A DNA stretch of 64,000 nt from NCBI RefSeq assembly GCF_900119845.1, contig NZ_FPKU01000001.1, forward strand, positions 1,459,528-1,523,527. Direction: 5' to 3'. Source of the DNA: Devosia enhydra (lineage in GTDB: Bacteria; Pseudomonadota; Alphaproteobacteria; Rhizobiales; Devosiaceae). Below the pieces are notes generated by a model. It did not search any database. It saw only the letters and a list, made by a program, of their open reading frames with translations, and had not been told where the DNA came from. Below are positions 42,727 through 51,303 of the stretch, piece by piece; position 1 is the stretch's first letter, and the number at the start of each line of letters is the position of its first letter. Both the position numbers and the translations under genes were made by a program.

Positions 42727-43620
42727 ATGACAACACTCGCCCATATCTCCGATGTGCATCTGGCCCCGCTGCCGCCCGTGCGGCTGCGCGAACTGATGAG
42801 CAAGCGCCTGACCGGCTGGCTCAACTGGCGTATCCGCCGGCACAACACGCTCTCGGGCGACGGACTCGCCAACCTCGTGCGCCACATGCGCGAGCAGCGC
42901 CCCGACATGGTTGCAGTCACCGGCGACCTGGTCAACCTGGCCATCGATGCCGAGTTCAACGCGGCCTATAACTGGCTGCAGACCATTGGCGACCCTGAGC
43001 AGGTCTGCGTATCGCCGGGCAATCACGACGCCTATGTGAAGGGCGCGCTGACCCGTGCCCGCAGCCGCTGGGGCGACTATATCGATGGCGAGAAGGTGGA
43101 CGACCAGCCCTTCCCCTTCGTGCGTCGGGTGGGCGAGGTCGCGATCATCTCCTGCTCGAGCGCGGTGCCGTCGGCGCCCTGGTTCGCCATCGGCAAGTTC
43201 GAGGAAGAGCAGGCCCGGCGGCTGGCGCAATGCCTGCGCATCATGGGCAATGCCGGTTATTTCCGCGTGGTGCTCATCCACCATCCGCCCAACGCCGAAG
43301 CGCGGCATCCACGGCTCGGGCTTTATGGTGCCAACCTCTTCCGCGACGTGATCGCCGAGCATGGCGCCGAACTGATCCTGCACGGCCATACGCACCAGAG
43401 CTCGATGTTCTCGGTGCCCGGGCCCGGAGCGGACGTGCCGGTGGTGGGCGTGGCCGCGGCGGGCTCTGCCCAGTCCGAGCATGGCGGGGATGATCCGGCG
43501 CGCTACAACCTCTTCAAGATCGAGCGGCTGGGCACCACATGGTCGTGCGTGATGCGCGAATATGGCTTCCAGCGCCTTGGTGCCGACATCGTCCTGCGGC
43601 TCAACGTCCGCATCTATTGA
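42727..43620 (+). CDS. Calcineurin-like metallophosphoesterase
   Basis: A 297-residue phosphoesterase with all five metal motifs: LAHISDVHLAP (D-x-H), MVAVTGDLVNL (G-D), VSPGNHDAYV (G-N-H-D), VVLIHHPP (His) and LILHGHTHQSS (G-H-x-H). Cytoplasmic by appearance. It could hydrolyse phosphodiesters or pyrophosphates; related proteins include UDP-diacylglucosamine pyrophosphatases (LpxH-like) and 3',5'-cNMP phosphodiesterases, but I cannot place it firmly. It precedes murL by 44 nt on the same strand. Confidence 0.9.
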   Translation: MTTLAHISDVHLAPLPPVRLRELMSKRLTGWLNWRIRRHNTLSGDGLANLVRHMREQRPDMVAVTGDLVNLAIDAEFNAAYNWLQTIGDPEQVCVSPGNHDAYVKGALTRARSRWGDYIDGEKVDDQPFPFVRRVGEVAIISCSSAVPSAPWFAIGKFEEEQARRLAQCLRIMGNAGYFRVVLIHHPPNAEARHPRLGLYGANLFRDVIAEHGAELILHGHTHQSSMFSVPGPGADVPVVGVAAAGSAQSEHGGDDPARYNLFKIERLGTTWSCVMREYGFQRLGADIVLRLNVRIY

Positions 43621-43664
43621 GCGCGGCTGGCTCGCCTCCGCACAGTTTGGCCGGAGTGTCCGAC

Positions 43665-44999
43665 GTGAGCGTCGAAAGTTTTTCAGTCCTGAGCCCGAGC
43701 TTCGACGCCACGACGGGCCTGGTGCGGTTTCCCTACCGGCTGGGTGGCCTGCCCTTCACCGAAACGCTCGGCTTTCCCGAGGGCTTCGATGCGAGCGTCG
43801 CCGGGACGGCATCGTTCCAGAAACTGCTCGAACTGACCGCCGTGGTTCTGGGGGTGAGCTATTACAAGCTCCTCGCCCCGCTGACGGTCGATTGCGGCGC
43901 CATCGCGCTGACGGCCGACGAAGCGGCGCTGGCGCTCGACATCTACACGAACGGGCTGGGCGAGTTCTATGCGCGCAACGGGCTTGCGCAGATGGACCGG
44001 GTGCAGATCAGGGCCGCGCCGGACACCGGCCCTCGCCCGGCAGCGCCGCTGCTGGCCGCCCGCGCGCTGCTGCCGATCGGGGGCGGCAAGGATTCGCTCG
44101 TGAGCGTGCAACTGCTCGAGCATGCGGGCATCGATTTCACTCCCTTTGCGGTCAACGCCAAGGGGCCGATCCTCTCCTCGGTCGAAACCATCGGGCGTGC
44201 CCCTCTCTATGTCACCCGCGCGCTCGACAAGGAGATGATCAGGCTCGCCAAGATGCCGGGCTATCTCAACGGCCATGTGCCCTCGACGGCGATCAACTCG
44301 ATGATCGCCGCGCTGACGGCGCTGTTGTTCGGATATGACCGCATCCTGCTCTCCAACGAGCGTTCGGCAAGCGAAGGCAATGCCGTGTTCGACGGTCGCG
44401 AAGTGAACCACCAGCATTCCAAGTCGCTCGATTTCGAAGCGATGATCGCCGGTGTGCTGGCGGGGGCGACGGGCGGCGCGCTCGGCTATTTCTCGCTGCT
44501 GCGGCCGTTTTCGGAGGCCCATATCGCGGCGCTGTTCGCGCGCGAAGACCGGTTCGACGCGGTGTTTTCGAGCTGCAACCAGAATTTCCGCATTGCCGGG
44601 CATGACGGGCCGCTCTGGTGCGGCAAATGCCCCAAATGTCATTTCGTCTTCCTCATCCTCGCCCCGGCCATGAGCAGGGCGCGGCTCTCGGGCATTTTCG
44701 GCGCCGATCTGCTCGACAAACGCGAAAACCTTGCCTCGTTCCGGACGCTGACGGGTCTCGCCGGGCAGAAGCCGTGGGAATGCGTTGGCGAGATTCTCGA
44801 AGCGGCCGCCTGCCTGCACCAGCTCTCGAAAATTCCGGACTGGTCCGATCATGAGATTGTCCGCGTGCTGGGGCCCGAGCTTCTCGCCCAATATGGCGAG
44901 GCGCGGCTCGAATCAGCCTATTCTGAACTGATGAAGCCGGATGCGCGCCATCTCCTGCCGCCCGACCTCGCCGGGAGGATCCTTGCAGATGCGTCTTGA
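43665..44999 (+). CDS. murL: UDP-MurNAc-L-Ala-L-Glu epimerase MurL
   Basis: A 444-residue protein matching MurL, which epimerises the terminal L-Glu of UDP-MurNAc-L-Ala-L-Glu to D-Glu in an ATP-dependent reaction. Visible are a PP-loop-like nucleotide site LLPIGGGKDSLVSVQL (GGGKDS at residues 139-144), NERSASEGN at about 233-241, HQHSKSLDFE, and the Cys cluster C304, C319-G-K-C322-P-K-C325. Start chosen at GTG 43665 (GGAG 8 nt upstream); GTG 43656 is also open. It overlaps murD2 by 11 nt, the arrangement that defines this system and the main support for the call. Confidence 0.88.
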   Translation: MSVESFSVLSPSFDATTGLVRFPYRLGGLPFTETLGFPEGFDASVAGTASFQKLLELTAVVLGVSYYKLLAPLTVDCGAIALTADEAALALDIYTNGLGEFYARNGLAQMDRVQIRAAPDTGPRPAAPLLAARALLPIGGGKDSLVSVQLLEHAGIDFTPFAVNAKGPILSSVETIGRAPLYVTRALDKEMIRLAKMPGYLNGHVPSTAINSMIAALTALLFGYDRILLSNERSASEGNAVFDGREVNHQHSKSLDFEAMIAGVLAGATGGALGYFSLLRPFSEAHIAALFAREDRFDAVFSSCNQNFRIAGHDGPLWCGKCPKCHFVFLILAPAMSRARLSGIFGADLLDKRENLASFRTLTGLAGQKPWECVGEILEAAACLHQLSKIPDWSDHEIVRVLGPELLAQYGEARLESAYSELMKPDARHLLPPDLAGRILADAS

Positions 45000-46305
45000 C
45001 CAACCCGTGCTGCTTTATGGCGCCGGCCGCGAGGCCCGCTCGACGCTCGCCTTCATCCGGGCAAGGGCGCCCGAACTCAAGGTCTATGTCACCGTCGATT
45101 CTGGTGAGGCGGACCTGCCGGGCACCGAGACCATCGCGCCGGTCGATCTCACCGATGCCATCGCCGCACGGCGCTTTGCCACCATCGTGAAGAGCCCGGG
45201 CGTGTCGCGCTACCGGCCGGTGTTCGCGCTGGCGCGCGAAGCGGGCATCGCGGTCACCTCCAACCTCAATCTCTGGGGCGAGACCTATCGCGCCGGCCGC
45301 ACCGTCATCGCGATTACCGGCACCAAGGGCAAATCGACGACCGCGACGCTGCTGCACCTGATGCTCGTGAATTTGGGCCTCGATGCGGGCCTTGCCGGTA
45401 ATGTCGGGCTGGCGCCGCTCGAAATCGCCGACCGGCACAGGATCGTGGTGTTCGAGCTCTCGAGCTACCAGACCGCCGACATGGCGTTCACGCCCGACCT
45501 TGCCGGGCTGACCAATCTCTCGCCCGAGCACACCGACTGGCACCGCACCGTCGAGCGCTATTATGCCGACAAGCTCAACCTCATCGATCGGGACACGGCC
45601 TTTCCGGTCGCCCTTGGCCGTGCGGCGCGCATGACGCCGCGCGTGCTCGAAGCGGTGCGCGATACGAGCCGGCTGATCCCGCCGCTCGCGCCCTTTCTCG
45701 ATGACCGCGTCGCGGCGGCAGCCGCGCGCTCGCGGCTCAAGGGCGCGCATAATCTCGACAACGCGCGCCTTGCTGCCGAACTGGCGTTGAAGGCCGGCGG
45801 CACCATTGAGGGCGTGCTGGCGGGCATCGCCGCCTTCACCCCCCTGCCCCATCGGCTCGAGGAGCACGAGGTCGGGGGCCTCGCCTTCGTCGATGATTCG
45901 ATTTCGACCACGCCCGAGGCGACCAAGGCCGCACTCGGCGCCTATTCCGGGCGGCGGATCGCGCTGGTCGCCGGCGGACATGAGCGGCAGCAGGATTACA
46001 CCGAACTGGCCGGCATGCTGGAGGCTGCGGGCGTGACCCTGCTCGTGACCCTACCGGTAACCGGCGACCGCCTCGCCTCGGCCGCCTATGCGGCGGCACC
46101 GGGCGTCGAGGTGCTCGAAGCGGCCAGCCTCGAAGCGGCGATGGAGGCACTCGCCCACCGGCGCGACCGCTTCGACACGGTGATCCTCTCGCCCGGCGCG
46201 CCGAGCTACGGACAGATGCTGCGGCCGGGAATCGTGTTCAAGAATTTCGAGGAGCGCGGCACGGCGTTCATCGCGCTCGCACGGAGTCTTTTCGGACATG
46301 GCTGA
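44989..46305 (+). CDS. murD2: UDP-N-acetylmuramoyl-L-alanine--L-glutamate ligase MurD2
   Basis: A 438-residue Mur ligase. ATP site AITGTKGKSTTATLL (GTKGKST at 111-117), central domain LAGLTNLSPEHTDWHRTVE with the carbamoyl-lysine/metal region YYADKLNLI, and the C-terminal rossmann domain (HRLEEHEVGGLAFVDDSIST, then LVAGGHERQQDYTEL). It is clearly MurD-like, but sequence alone cannot separate MurD (D-Glu) from MurD2 (L-Glu). The immediate, overlapping murL upstream makes MurD2 the better name: MurD2 adds L-Glu to UDP-MurNAc-L-Ala and MurL epimerises it. ATG 44989 has GGGAGGAT 8 nt upstream. Overlaps the next gene by 8 nt. Confidence 0.88.
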   Translation: MRLDQPVLLYGAGREARSTLAFIRARAPELKVYVTVDSGEADLPGTETIAPVDLTDAIAARRFATIVKSPGVSRYRPVFALAREAGIAVTSNLNLWGETYRAGRTVIAITGTKGKSTTATLLHLMLVNLGLDAGLAGNVGLAPLEIADRHRIVVFELSSYQTADMAFTPDLAGLTNLSPEHTDWHRTVERYYADKLNLIDRDTAFPVALGRAARMTPRVLEAVRDTSRLIPPLAPFLDDRVAAAAARSRLKGAHNLDNARLAAELALKAGGTIEGVLAGIAAFTPLPHRLEEHEVGGLAFVDDSISTTPEATKAALGAYSGRRIALVAGGHERQQDYTELAGMLEAAGVTLLVTLPVTGDRLASAAYAAAPGVEVLEAASLEAAMEALAHRRDRFDTVILSPGAPSYGQMLRPGIVFKNFEERGTAFIALARSLFGHG

Positions 46306-47053
46306 GCTCATCGAGGATCCTCTTTATCGCGATCCGCGGCTGGTGAGGTTCTACGACACGCTCAATCAGTGGGGGCCGGACGATACGTTCATCTCTGGCC
46401 TTGCGGAGCAGGCGCGATCCGTCCTGGATCTTGGCTGCGGAACCGGCCGGCTCGCGGCCGCCCTCGCACCGGGACGGCAGGTCACCGGCGTCGACCCGGC
46501 GCGCGCCATGCTCGAAGTCGGCCGGCAGCGCCAGGGTGGATCTGAAGTCGAGTGGATCGAATCCGACGCGCGCCATGTCCGCACCGGCCGCCTCTATGAC
46601 CTTGTGGTCATGACGGGACATGTCTTCCAGGTCTTCCTCGCCGAGGCCGACCAGCTTGCGGTGTTGCACACGGTAAAGGCCCATCTGGCCCCGGGCGGGC
46701 GGTTCATTTTCGATACGCGGAACCCCGCCATACGGAGCTGGGAGGGGCGCAACCGGGCCAACACGCTCAAGCGCATCGATCACCCGGATCTTGGTGCGGT
46801 CGAAACGTGGAACGAGACGCATTTCGACGAAGAGACCGGCGTGCTCACCTATGTCAACGGCTTCCGGATCGTTGCGACGGGCGAAGACCTGTCGGGCAGC
46901 GCCTCGATCCGGTACACGCCGCAGGATCGCGTCGAGGCCATGCTTGCCGAGGCCGGCCTCGTGGTGGAGCGATGGATGGGCGACTGGACAGGTGGTCCGA
47001 TCGGGCCTGAGCAGCCAGAGATCATTCCGATCGGAACTAACGCCTGGGATTGA
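46298..47053 (+). CDS. Class I SAM-dependent methyltransferase
   Basis: A 251-residue methyltransferase: FYDTLNQWGPDDTFIS, motif I VLDLGCGTGRLAAALA, GVDPARAMLEVGRQR (motif II) and LVVMTGHVFQVFL. The C-terminus has the SxxxYxPQDRVEAMLAEAGL pattern of small-molecule methyltransferases. The substrate is unknown. Its start overlaps the murD2 stop by 8 nt, so murL-murD2-methyltransferase form one unit. Whether it acts on a cell-wall precursor is an open question. It overlaps the converging oxidoreductase gene by 17 nt at its 3' end. Confidence 0.85.
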   Translation: MAELIEDPLYRDPRLVRFYDTLNQWGPDDTFISGLAEQARSVLDLGCGTGRLAAALAPGRQVTGVDPARAMLEVGRQRQGGSEVEWIESDARHVRTGRLYDLVVMTGHVFQVFLAEADQLAVLHTVKAHLAPGGRFIFDTRNPAIRSWEGRNRANTLKRIDHPDLGAVETWNETHFDEETGVLTYVNGFRIVATGEDLSGSASIRYTPQDRVEAMLAEAGLVVERWMGDWTGGPIGPEQPEIIPIGTNAWD

Positions 47054-48029
47054 TGACGACGCGGCCTGCGACGCCGCCGGCGAGGATGCGCTCGGCGTAG
47101 GTCGGGATTTCGGCCAGCCCGATTTCGGTGACCATGCGCTCATAGGCGCCGGCCACGAAGAGGCTCGAGAGCCGATCCCAGAGGGCGACGCGCATCTCGT
47201 AGGGCACGGTCACGCTGTTGATGCCGAGGAGGGATACGCCGCGCAGGATGAAGGGAATGACGCTCGCCTCGAAGCTGACGCCGGCAGCGTTGCCGACGGC
47301 GGCGACAGCACCATCGGAGCGGATTTTCTTCAAGAGTTCAGGCAGCATGGCGCCGCCGACGGTGTCTATGGCGCCGGCGAAACGCTCCTTGTCGAGGACC
47401 TTGCCGGACTGCGTCATGATGGCATCGCGCCCCAGCACCTCGCTGGCGCCGAGGCGCAGCAAGGGCTCGGCCAGTTCGGGCCTGCCGCTGATCGCCACCA
47501 CCCTGTAGCCGAGGCGGCCGAGCATCATCACCGCCTGAGAACCGACGCCGCCGCCAGCGCCGGTGACGACGATTTCGCCCGATTGCGGCGCAATGCCGAG
47601 GAGCCGCAGCCGATTGACGGCGAGCATCACCGTCAGCCCCGCCGTGCCGAGCACCATGGAGTCGCGGGTGGAAAGGCGCTTCGGCAGGGGCACGAGCCAG
47701 TCGGCCTTGACCCGCGCGCGCTCGGCAAACCCGCCCCAATGGCTTTCGCCGACGCGCCAGCCGGTGAGGATCACAGCCTGGCCCGGATGGTAGCGCGCAT
47801 CGCGGCTTTCGATGACGCGGCCGGCAAAATCCACCCCGCCGACATGCGGATAGCTGCGCACGAGATTGCCGAGCCCGCCAAGGCAGAGCCCATCCTTGTA
47901 GTTGAAGCCGGCCCATTCGACCGAGACGAGAACATCGCCCTCGGGCAGGTGCTCAATAGGCAGGCGCTCGACCCTGTTGGTCACCTCGCCGGCCTCGTCG
48001 CGCTGCGTCAGCAGTGCCCGGAACTCCAT
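47037..48029 (-). CDS. MDR-family quinone oxidoreductase (YhdH/YhfP, acrylyl-CoA reductase AcuI-like)
   Basis: A 330-residue zinc-free medium-chain reductase. The N-terminal part FRALLTQRDEAGEV, WAGFNYKDGLCL and YPHVGGVDFAGRV, and the NADPH site VVTGAGGGVGSQAVMMLGRLGY match YhdH/AcuI proteins that reduce acryloyl-CoA or similar enones. Start ATG 48029 with GGGGGAAG upstream; an in-frame start at 48074 is not supported. It converges on the methyltransferase, overlapping 17 nt. A perfect palindrome at 48153-48169 lies 124 nt before the start and may be an operator. Confidence 0.88.
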   Translation of the reverse strand: MEFRALLTQRDEAGEVTNRVERLPIEHLPEGDVLVSVEWAGFNYKDGLCLGGLGNLVRSYPHVGGVDFAGRVIESRDARYHPGQAVILTGWRVGESHWGGFAERARVKADWLVPLPKRLSTRDSMVLGTAGLTVMLAVNRLRLLGIAPQSGEIVVTGAGGGVGSQAVMMLGRLGYRVVAISGRPELAEPLLRLGASEVLGRDAIMTQSGKVLDKERFAGAIDTVGGAMLPELLKKIRSDGAVAAVGNAAGVSFEASVIPFILRGVSLLGINSVTVPYEMRVALWDRLSSLFVAGAYERMVTEIGLAEIPTYAERILAGGVAGRVVINPRR

Positions 48030-48152
48030 GCTTCCCCCAATCCCGGCGACACTTGCGATCGCCTTCCCGTGCACCCGATGCAGAGGCTCAATCGGCGCGC
48101 AAAGCCCCTCGATTACCGGCAGGAATCACTTCACTGAAAGCAACCGGCGGTA

Positions 48153-48169
48153 TCCTGCAAATTGCAGGA
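48153..48169. promoter_or_regulatory. Perfect palindrome upstream of the MDR reductase
   Basis: TCCTGCAA-A-TTGCAGGA (8-bp arms, 1-nt centre) in the 188-nt spacer between the reductase and the DUF3008-like gene. No T-tract, so it is more likely a protein site than a terminator. Binding partner unknown. Confidence 0.4.
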
Positions 48170-48217
48170 CAGGATCGCAATGGCCGTGACAGACAGCCAA
48201 GGGCCGCCGGCCCCTCA

Positions 48218-48400
48218 TCAGTCCTTCTTGTCGGGAAGCGCCTTGCGTTTGGTGCTGGCCAGGTCGTCGAGCTGCTTTTCCGTCATGGATTGATACATCT
48301 GCTGGGACGCGCCCTTGAGGTCCCCCACTTTGGCGTCGCCTCGCTTTGCGGCCAGTGCAGCGCCTGCGGCTTTCTGCTGAGCCTTCGACTGTGCGGGCAT
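48218..48400 (-). CDS. DUF3008-like small basic protein
   Basis: A 60-residue, Lys/Ala-rich protein (MPAQSKAQQKAAGAALAAKR, GDLKGASQQMYQSMTEKQLD, ending KALPDKKD) with the pattern of the DUF3008 family found widely in proteobacteria. The function is unknown; it is highly charged and has no membrane span. Ribosome site GGGAG 7 nt before ATG 48400. 39 nt after the MgtC-family gene, same strand. Confidence 0.78.
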   Translation of the reverse strand: MPAQSKAQQKAAGAALAAKRGDAKVGDLKGASQQMYQSMTEKQLDDLASTKRKALPDKKD

Positions 48401-48439
48401 GATCTGTCTCCCTGTGCAAGAGACTCACGTAACGTCCGC

Positions 48440-48952
48440 CTAGAGGTCGTGTTCCCGCTCGCGGTCATGATGGGGATGATCGCGGCCGACGATCTTGTGC
48501 GAAAAGGCCTTGAGCAGCCCCAGCACGATCAGCGCGAAGGCGGCGACGGCGGCAGCGATGATGTAAAAGCCCAGCGCCGAGGCGACGCCCACCGCGCCCG
48601 CGAGCCACATGCCCGCCCCGGTCGTCAGCCCACGCACCGAGCCCTGGCCGCGAAAGATCGCCCCGGCCCCGAGGAAGGCGATGCCGGCCGTGACCGCCTC
48701 GACCGCACGGATCGGATCGACGCGGCCGGCATCGGTGGCCGAGCCGAGATAATAGATTTCGAAGGCGAGGATGGTGAAGAGCGCCGCCGCCACCGAGACG
48801 AGAATGTGCGTGCGCAGCCCCGCGCCGCCGGAATTGGCTTCGCGCTCATAGCCGATGACACCGCCCAGTATTGCCGCCACGCCGAGCCGAACCAGGATCA
48901 CCTGTTCGCTCATATAGGTTCGCGCAAAGCCGAGTTCCGCAGCCCAATCCAT
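48440..48952 (-). CDS. MgtC/SapB-family membrane protein
   Basis: A 170-residue inner-membrane protein with four to five spans: VILVRLGVAAILGGVIGYER carries the MgtC signature (GxxIGxER), then GLRTHILVSVAAALFTIL, AVTAGIAFLGAGAIFRGQGS and LTTGAGMWLAGAVGVASALG. It ends in a His/Asp/Arg-rich tail (HKIVGRDHPHHDREREHDL) and lacks the longer C-terminal domain of Salmonella MgtC. In pathogens MgtC is linked to Mg limitation and to F-ATPase control; here its role is unknown. Start at 48952, where an alternative internal ATG at residue 14 (MSEQVILVRLG) is possible. Confidence 0.88.
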   Translation of the reverse strand: MDWAAELGFARTYMSEQVILVRLGVAAILGGVIGYEREANSGGAGLRTHILVSVAAALFTILAFEIYYLGSATDAGRVDPIRAVEAVTAGIAFLGAGAIFRGQGSVRGLTTGAGMWLAGAVGVASALGFYIIAAAVAAFALIVLGLLKAFSHKIVGRDHPHHDREREHDL

Positions 48953-49113
48953 CGTGTTCCATCCTGCCCATTGATGTGTGCATCAACATTTTGCAACATT
49001 TGAAGTTCCCGAGGTTGAAATGGAAATGCGGGCTGGGTTGCGGTAACCTCCCATCAATGTGGCACGGCTTACCGTTCCGCTTACGGGCCTTCCGCGCCGA
49101 TAGAAGCGAAACG

Positions 49114-51294
49114 ATGTTGAACCGCGAGCTGATCAGAAAGTCGCTCCAGGGACCGTTCGGTACCAGCCTTCTGGCCCCGGTCGTGATCACCCTGATCATC
49201 GCCGGCACCGCCATCGTGCTCTTTATCGTGTCGTCTTCAGCCCAGCTCGACCGGCTCGGCACCGAGCGCCAGACATCGATCGTCGCGGCCAGTCTCACGG
49301 CACTGCGCGGTGACGTCGTCCGCCAGCAGATGAGCGTGGTGGCGGCTGCCGGTGCATCCACAAGCGCTGGAGCGGCGGATGGGGGCGCGGGATTCGAGCC
49401 CCTCGCACGGCCTCTGCTCGACATATTCGGCCACGATATGGTGGCCATTGTTGATGACAACGACGTTCAGGTGTTTGCCGCCGACGGCAGGGGTTCGGTG
49501 CAGCCCGGAGCGGCGGGCCCGCTGCTCGCCGCGCTCGTCCCGACGCTCGGGCGCGCGCGCGCCATGGCGCAGCAGAAGCCGGGCATGGGGCAAGCGGTTT
49601 CGGATTATCTCGCCTTCGAAGGCAGGCCGGTGCTGGCTTCGATCATGCCCCTGCCCGACCCCGCCCGCACTCTCCTGCACGTATCGGTCAAGACGCTCGA
49701 TGGCGAGGTGGCGCAGGCGCTCGGCAGCGGTGGCCTGCTCGATGAGCCGACCTTCACCACGACGCGCAGCGACGACCCCAGCCGAGCGGTCTACCCGCTC
49801 ATCGACGCCAATGGGCGCTTCGTGGCGTTTCTCGAATGGTCGGTGTTCCGACCCGGCCGGCTGGTCATGCAGTCGACGGCGCCGGCCATCGGCGTAGCGG
49901 TGCTGGTCGTCACCGTGATGGTGCTTCTTCTTCTGGATCAGATCGGGCGACATTCGGCAGCCCTCAAGTCCAGCCGCTCGGCAGCCCAGCGGCAGGCGAC
50001 GCACGACCCCCTCACCGATCTCTACAATCGCAGCCATTTCGATGCGGTGCTGGGCCGGACGCTTGCAGCGGGCAACAGGCGGGAGGGCCTGTCGCTGCTG
50101 ATGCTCGATCTCGACCGGTTCAAGCATGTCAACGACACGCTGGGCCATGAGGCGGGCGACGAATTGCTGCGCTGCGTGAGCCACAGGCTGCGTGGCCTCG
50201 TGGCCCCCGACGATGTGATCGCGCGGCTCGGCGGGGACGAATTCGGCATCATCGGGCAGGCCGCCGATCCGCAGGCGGCCCTGGCGCAGGGCAATGCCAT
50301 CGTCGAGGCCATGAGCCTGCCCTTCGTGCTGCGCGGCAGCGAGGTGTTTGTCGGCGTCTCGGTTGGCGTGGTGCTGGCCGAGCGGCGGGACCGGGATCGA
50401 CTGGAGCTGACCCGCAAGGCCGATATCGCGCTTTACGAGGCCAAGGCCGGCGGCCGCAACCGCGTGGTGATGTTCGAGCCGGCCATGAACGAGCTGCTGC
50501 AAAGCCGCCACCGGATCGAAGCCGACCTGCGGGAGGCCCTGCGGCGCACCGACCAGATTTCGGTCGCCTTCCAGCCGCTGGTGGAAGGACGCTCTGGCCG
50601 CGTCGATGGCGCGGAGGCGCTGGTGCGCTGGCGCCACCCGACACTGGGCCAGGTCTCGCCCGCTCAGTTCGTACCCATCGCCGAGGGCACCGGGCTGATC
50701 GAAAGCTTGGGCGAGGTGGTTCTGAGGCAGGCCTGCATCATGGGCGCGCGCTGGCCGGGAATGACGATTGCCGTCAACATCTCGCCCACCCAGCTGCGCA
50801 ACCCGAAATTCCCCGACCGTGTCTTCGCGCTTCTCGATGAGACGGGGATGCGCCCCGACGATCTCGAACTCGAGATCACCGAAGGCATCCTGATCGAGGA
50901 CGGTCAGGTGGCCTCCGAAAGCCTGCGCCGCTTCCGTACCGCCGGGATCAAGATCGCGCTCGACGATTTCGGCACCGGCTATTCCTCGCTCAATTATCTC
51001 AAGCGCTATGCGGTGGACCGGATCAAGATCGACCGGTCCTTCGTGAGCCAGCTGGCCCCCGATGTCGCCTCCACCGCCATCGTCCAGGCGATGATCACCC
51101 TCGCCCACGCGCTGGGCATCAAGACCACCGCCGAGGGCGTCGAGACCGCAGAGCAGATGTCGGCGCTGCGCGCCATGGGGTGCGACACCTACCAGGGCTA
51201 TCTGCTCTCGGCGCCGCTGAGCCCGGCCGACGTCGAAGCTGTATTCAACAGGGACCGTAACCTGCACCTGCACCGCGAAGCACGTACGGCCTGA
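49114..51294 (+). CDS. Membrane GGDEF-EAL protein (c-di-GMP turnover, CHASE4-like sensor)
   Basis: A 726-residue protein: a span at about residues 20-42 (LLAPVVITLIIAGTAIVLFI), a periplasmic CHASE4-like domain, a second span at about 255-275 (IGVAVLVVTVMVLLLLDQ), GGDEF with intact ARLGGDEFGIIG and HDPLTDLYNRSHFD, then EAL (EALVRWRHP, NISPTQLRN, DDFGTGYSSLNYLKRY, DRSFV). The EAL catalytic residues appear complete, so it is a potential bifunctional or phosphodiesterase-active enzyme. Start ATG 49114 (upstream frame to 48871 overlaps the MgtC gene region and is unlikely). Converges on the topoisomerase gene with nine bases between. Confidence 0.92.
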   Translation: MLNRELIRKSLQGPFGTSLLAPVVITLIIAGTAIVLFIVSSSAQLDRLGTERQTSIVAASLTALRGDVVRQQMSVVAAAGASTSAGAADGGAGFEPLARPLLDIFGHDMVAIVDDNDVQVFAADGRGSVQPGAAGPLLAALVPTLGRARAMAQQKPGMGQAVSDYLAFEGRPVLASIMPLPDPARTLLHVSVKTLDGEVAQALGSGGLLDEPTFTTTRSDDPSRAVYPLIDANGRFVAFLEWSVFRPGRLVMQSTAPAIGVAVLVVTVMVLLLLDQIGRHSAALKSSRSAAQRQATHDPLTDLYNRSHFDAVLGRTLAAGNRREGLSLLMLDLDRFKHVNDTLGHEAGDELLRCVSHRLRGLVAPDDVIARLGGDEFGIIGQAADPQAALAQGNAIVEAMSLPFVLRGSEVFVGVSVGVVLAERRDRDRLELTRKADIALYEAKAGGRNRVVMFEPAMNELLQSRHRIEADLREALRRTDQISVAFQPLVEGRSGRVDGAEALVRWRHPTLGQVSPAQFVPIAEGTGLIESLGEVVLRQACIMGARWPGMTIAVNISPTQLRNPKFPDRVFALLDETGMRPDDLELEITEGILIEDGQVASESLRRFRTAGIKIALDDFGTGYSSLNYLKRYAVDRIKIDRSFVSQLAPDVASTAIVQAMITLAHALGIKTTAEGVETAEQMSALRAMGCDTYQGYLLSAPLSPADVEAVFNRDRNLHLHREARTA

Positions 51295-51303
51295 GCAGCA
51301 GTT

